Assembly (NCBI GenBank): GCA_012514545.1 | Contig: JAAZAC010000096.1 | Span: 1 to 6,147, forward strand | Direction of reading: 5' to 3' | Length of the DNA: 6,147 nt | Origin: Actinomycetales bacterium | GTDB lineage: Bacteria > Actinomycetota > Actinomycetes > Actinomycetales > Cellulomonadaceae | Shown here: positions 5,654 to 6,147 of the stretch, piece by piece | How the letters are laid out: each line of letters opens with the position of its first letter | How positions within the stretch are numbered: the first letter of the stretch is position 1 | Translations under genes and position numbers: made by a program | The notes under the pieces: model-generated | The model's input: only the letters and a program-made list of their open reading frames with translations | Database searches by the model: none | What the model was told of the DNA's origin: nothing

Positions 5654-6147
5654 CCAGGCGGCGCGCCCGGCGCGCGTTCACGGCGAGGAGCACGTCGCGG
5701 TACTGCGCGGCGCGGTGGATCTGGCCGCGCAGGTCCGTGCCCGACGGCCGGTGCCGCAGGTCGCACGGCACCTCGCGGATGCGGAAGCCCTTGGTGAGCA
5801 GGTCGATCGTAATGCCGGCCGCGACGCCCCAGCCGCGCGCGAGCGGGGTCGCGGCCTCGAACGCCTCGCGCGTGAGGCAGCGCATGCCGGACAGCGGCTG
5901 GGTGGGCGTCCAGCCCGTCATCGAGTGGATCGACCGGCGGGCCAGCCCGACGACGATCCCCCGCCCCCCGGCGCCCGGCTGCGGCGGCAGCAGCGCGATC
6001 GTCGCGTCCGCGTCGCCGTTGAGCACCGGCGGCACGAGCGGCGCGGCGTTGACCGCCGACTCGCCGAGGTCGCCGTCGAGGAACAGCAGCAGCCGCGCCG
6101 GCCCGTCCTCGACGTCGCGCATCGCGACGACCGCGGCGCCGGTCTCC
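5622..6147 (-). CDS. Family 2-like glycosyltransferase, C-terminal part (runs off right edge)
   Basis: The visible 174 residues are the C-terminal part of a GT-A fold glycosyltransferase that transfers sugar from a nucleotide-sugar donor, probably at the inner membrane face for envelope glycans. LLLFLDGDLG (19-28 of the fragment) contains the DxD-type metal/donor motif (D24, D26; bases 6069-6077). PLSGMRCLTREAFEA (84-98) matches the acceptor-side SGxR region, and RGWGVAAGITIDLLTKGFRIREVPCDLRHR (split over 104-133) matches the E-containing acceptor segment of polyprenyl-phosphate-type family 2 enzymes. HRAAQYRDVLLAV (144-156) then leads to a strongly basic tail, with no membrane segment in the visible part. 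The N-terminus, including the donor-binding start of the Rossmann-like fold, lies right of base 6147. An internal Met at 6122 is not the start, because the frame continues open upstream (ETGAAVVA). Acceptor and sugar are unknown. Confidence 0.88.
   Translation of the reverse strand, partial: ETGAAVVAMRDVEDGPARLLLFLDGDLGESAVNAAPLVPPVLNGDADATIALLPPQPGAGGRGIVVGLARRSIHSMTGWTPTQPLSGMRCLTREAFEAATPLARGWGVAAGITIDLLTKGFRIREVPCDLRHRPSGTDLRGQIHRAAQYRDVLLAVNARRARRLVSRARRRSED
5661..5675 (+). terminator. Possible hairpin just after the membrane-protein stop
   Basis: GCGCGC (5661-5666), loop CCG, GCGCGC (5670-5675) can form a 6-bp GC stem starting 8 nt after the membrane-protein TGA. No T tract follows, and the sequence lies inside the Arg-rich C-terminal codons of the opposite glycosyltransferase (RRARR), which may alone explain it. 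A weak terminator candidate. Confidence 0.25.

Noticed and set aside
1..6147. A mobile element, prophage, defence island or other new multi-gene system
   Set aside because: All five genes have core metabolic or envelope-type products with uniform composition, and there are no transposase, integrase, tRNA or terminal repeats. Nothing supports horizontal transfer.

Overview
The window is very GC-rich DNA (by eye in the mid-70s percent) with dense, GC-biased third codon positions, no long non-coding stretch and GTG/ATG starts. This fits an actinomycete, most likely of the Micrococcales/Cellulomonas type. That placement is inferred from composition, gene content and promoter style. No rRNA or other taxonomic marker is present.

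Layout from left to right: (1) the N-terminal two thirds of seryl-tRNA synthetase (serS) on the minus strand, running off the left edge; (2) a short divergent promoter region, 872-935; (3) a membrane-anchored lipid kinase of the diacylglycerol kinase/YegS family on the plus strand, 936-2135; (4) a 30-bp convergent gap with a GC hairpin; (5) prephenate dehydratase (pheA) on the minus strand, 2166-3116, complete with its ACT regulatory domain; (6) a 104-bp divergent promoter region, 3117-3220, centred on an inverted repeat that carries two outward-facing -10 boxes; (7) an 810-residue envelope protein on the plus strand, 3221-5653, with an alkaline-phosphatase-like extracytoplasmic domain followed by about eleven membrane segments; (8) the C-terminal part of a family 2-like glycosyltransferase on the minus strand, from 5622 off the right edge, whose 3' end overlaps the previous gene tail to tail by 32 bp.

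The genes strictly alternate in orientation, so no two complete genes here form an operon. serS, the lipid kinase and pheA look like ordinary core genes; serS and pheA are also close neighbours in other Actinomycetota such as Mycobacterium tuberculosis. The large membrane protein and the glycosyltransferase probably belong to cell-envelope biology, but their substrates cannot be read from sequence.

The most interesting signals are regulatory. Three of the four start codons in the window (serS, lipid kinase, membrane protein) have no useful Shine-Dalgarno sequence and instead a TAnnnT -10 box ending exactly 6 nt before the start codon, which predicts leaderless mRNAs. pheA is the exception, with a clear GGAGGG. 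Both divergent regions also hold a palindrome built around outward-facing -10 boxes. I see no mobile element, CRISPR array, RNA gene or defence system, and no evidence for a wholly new multi-gene system.
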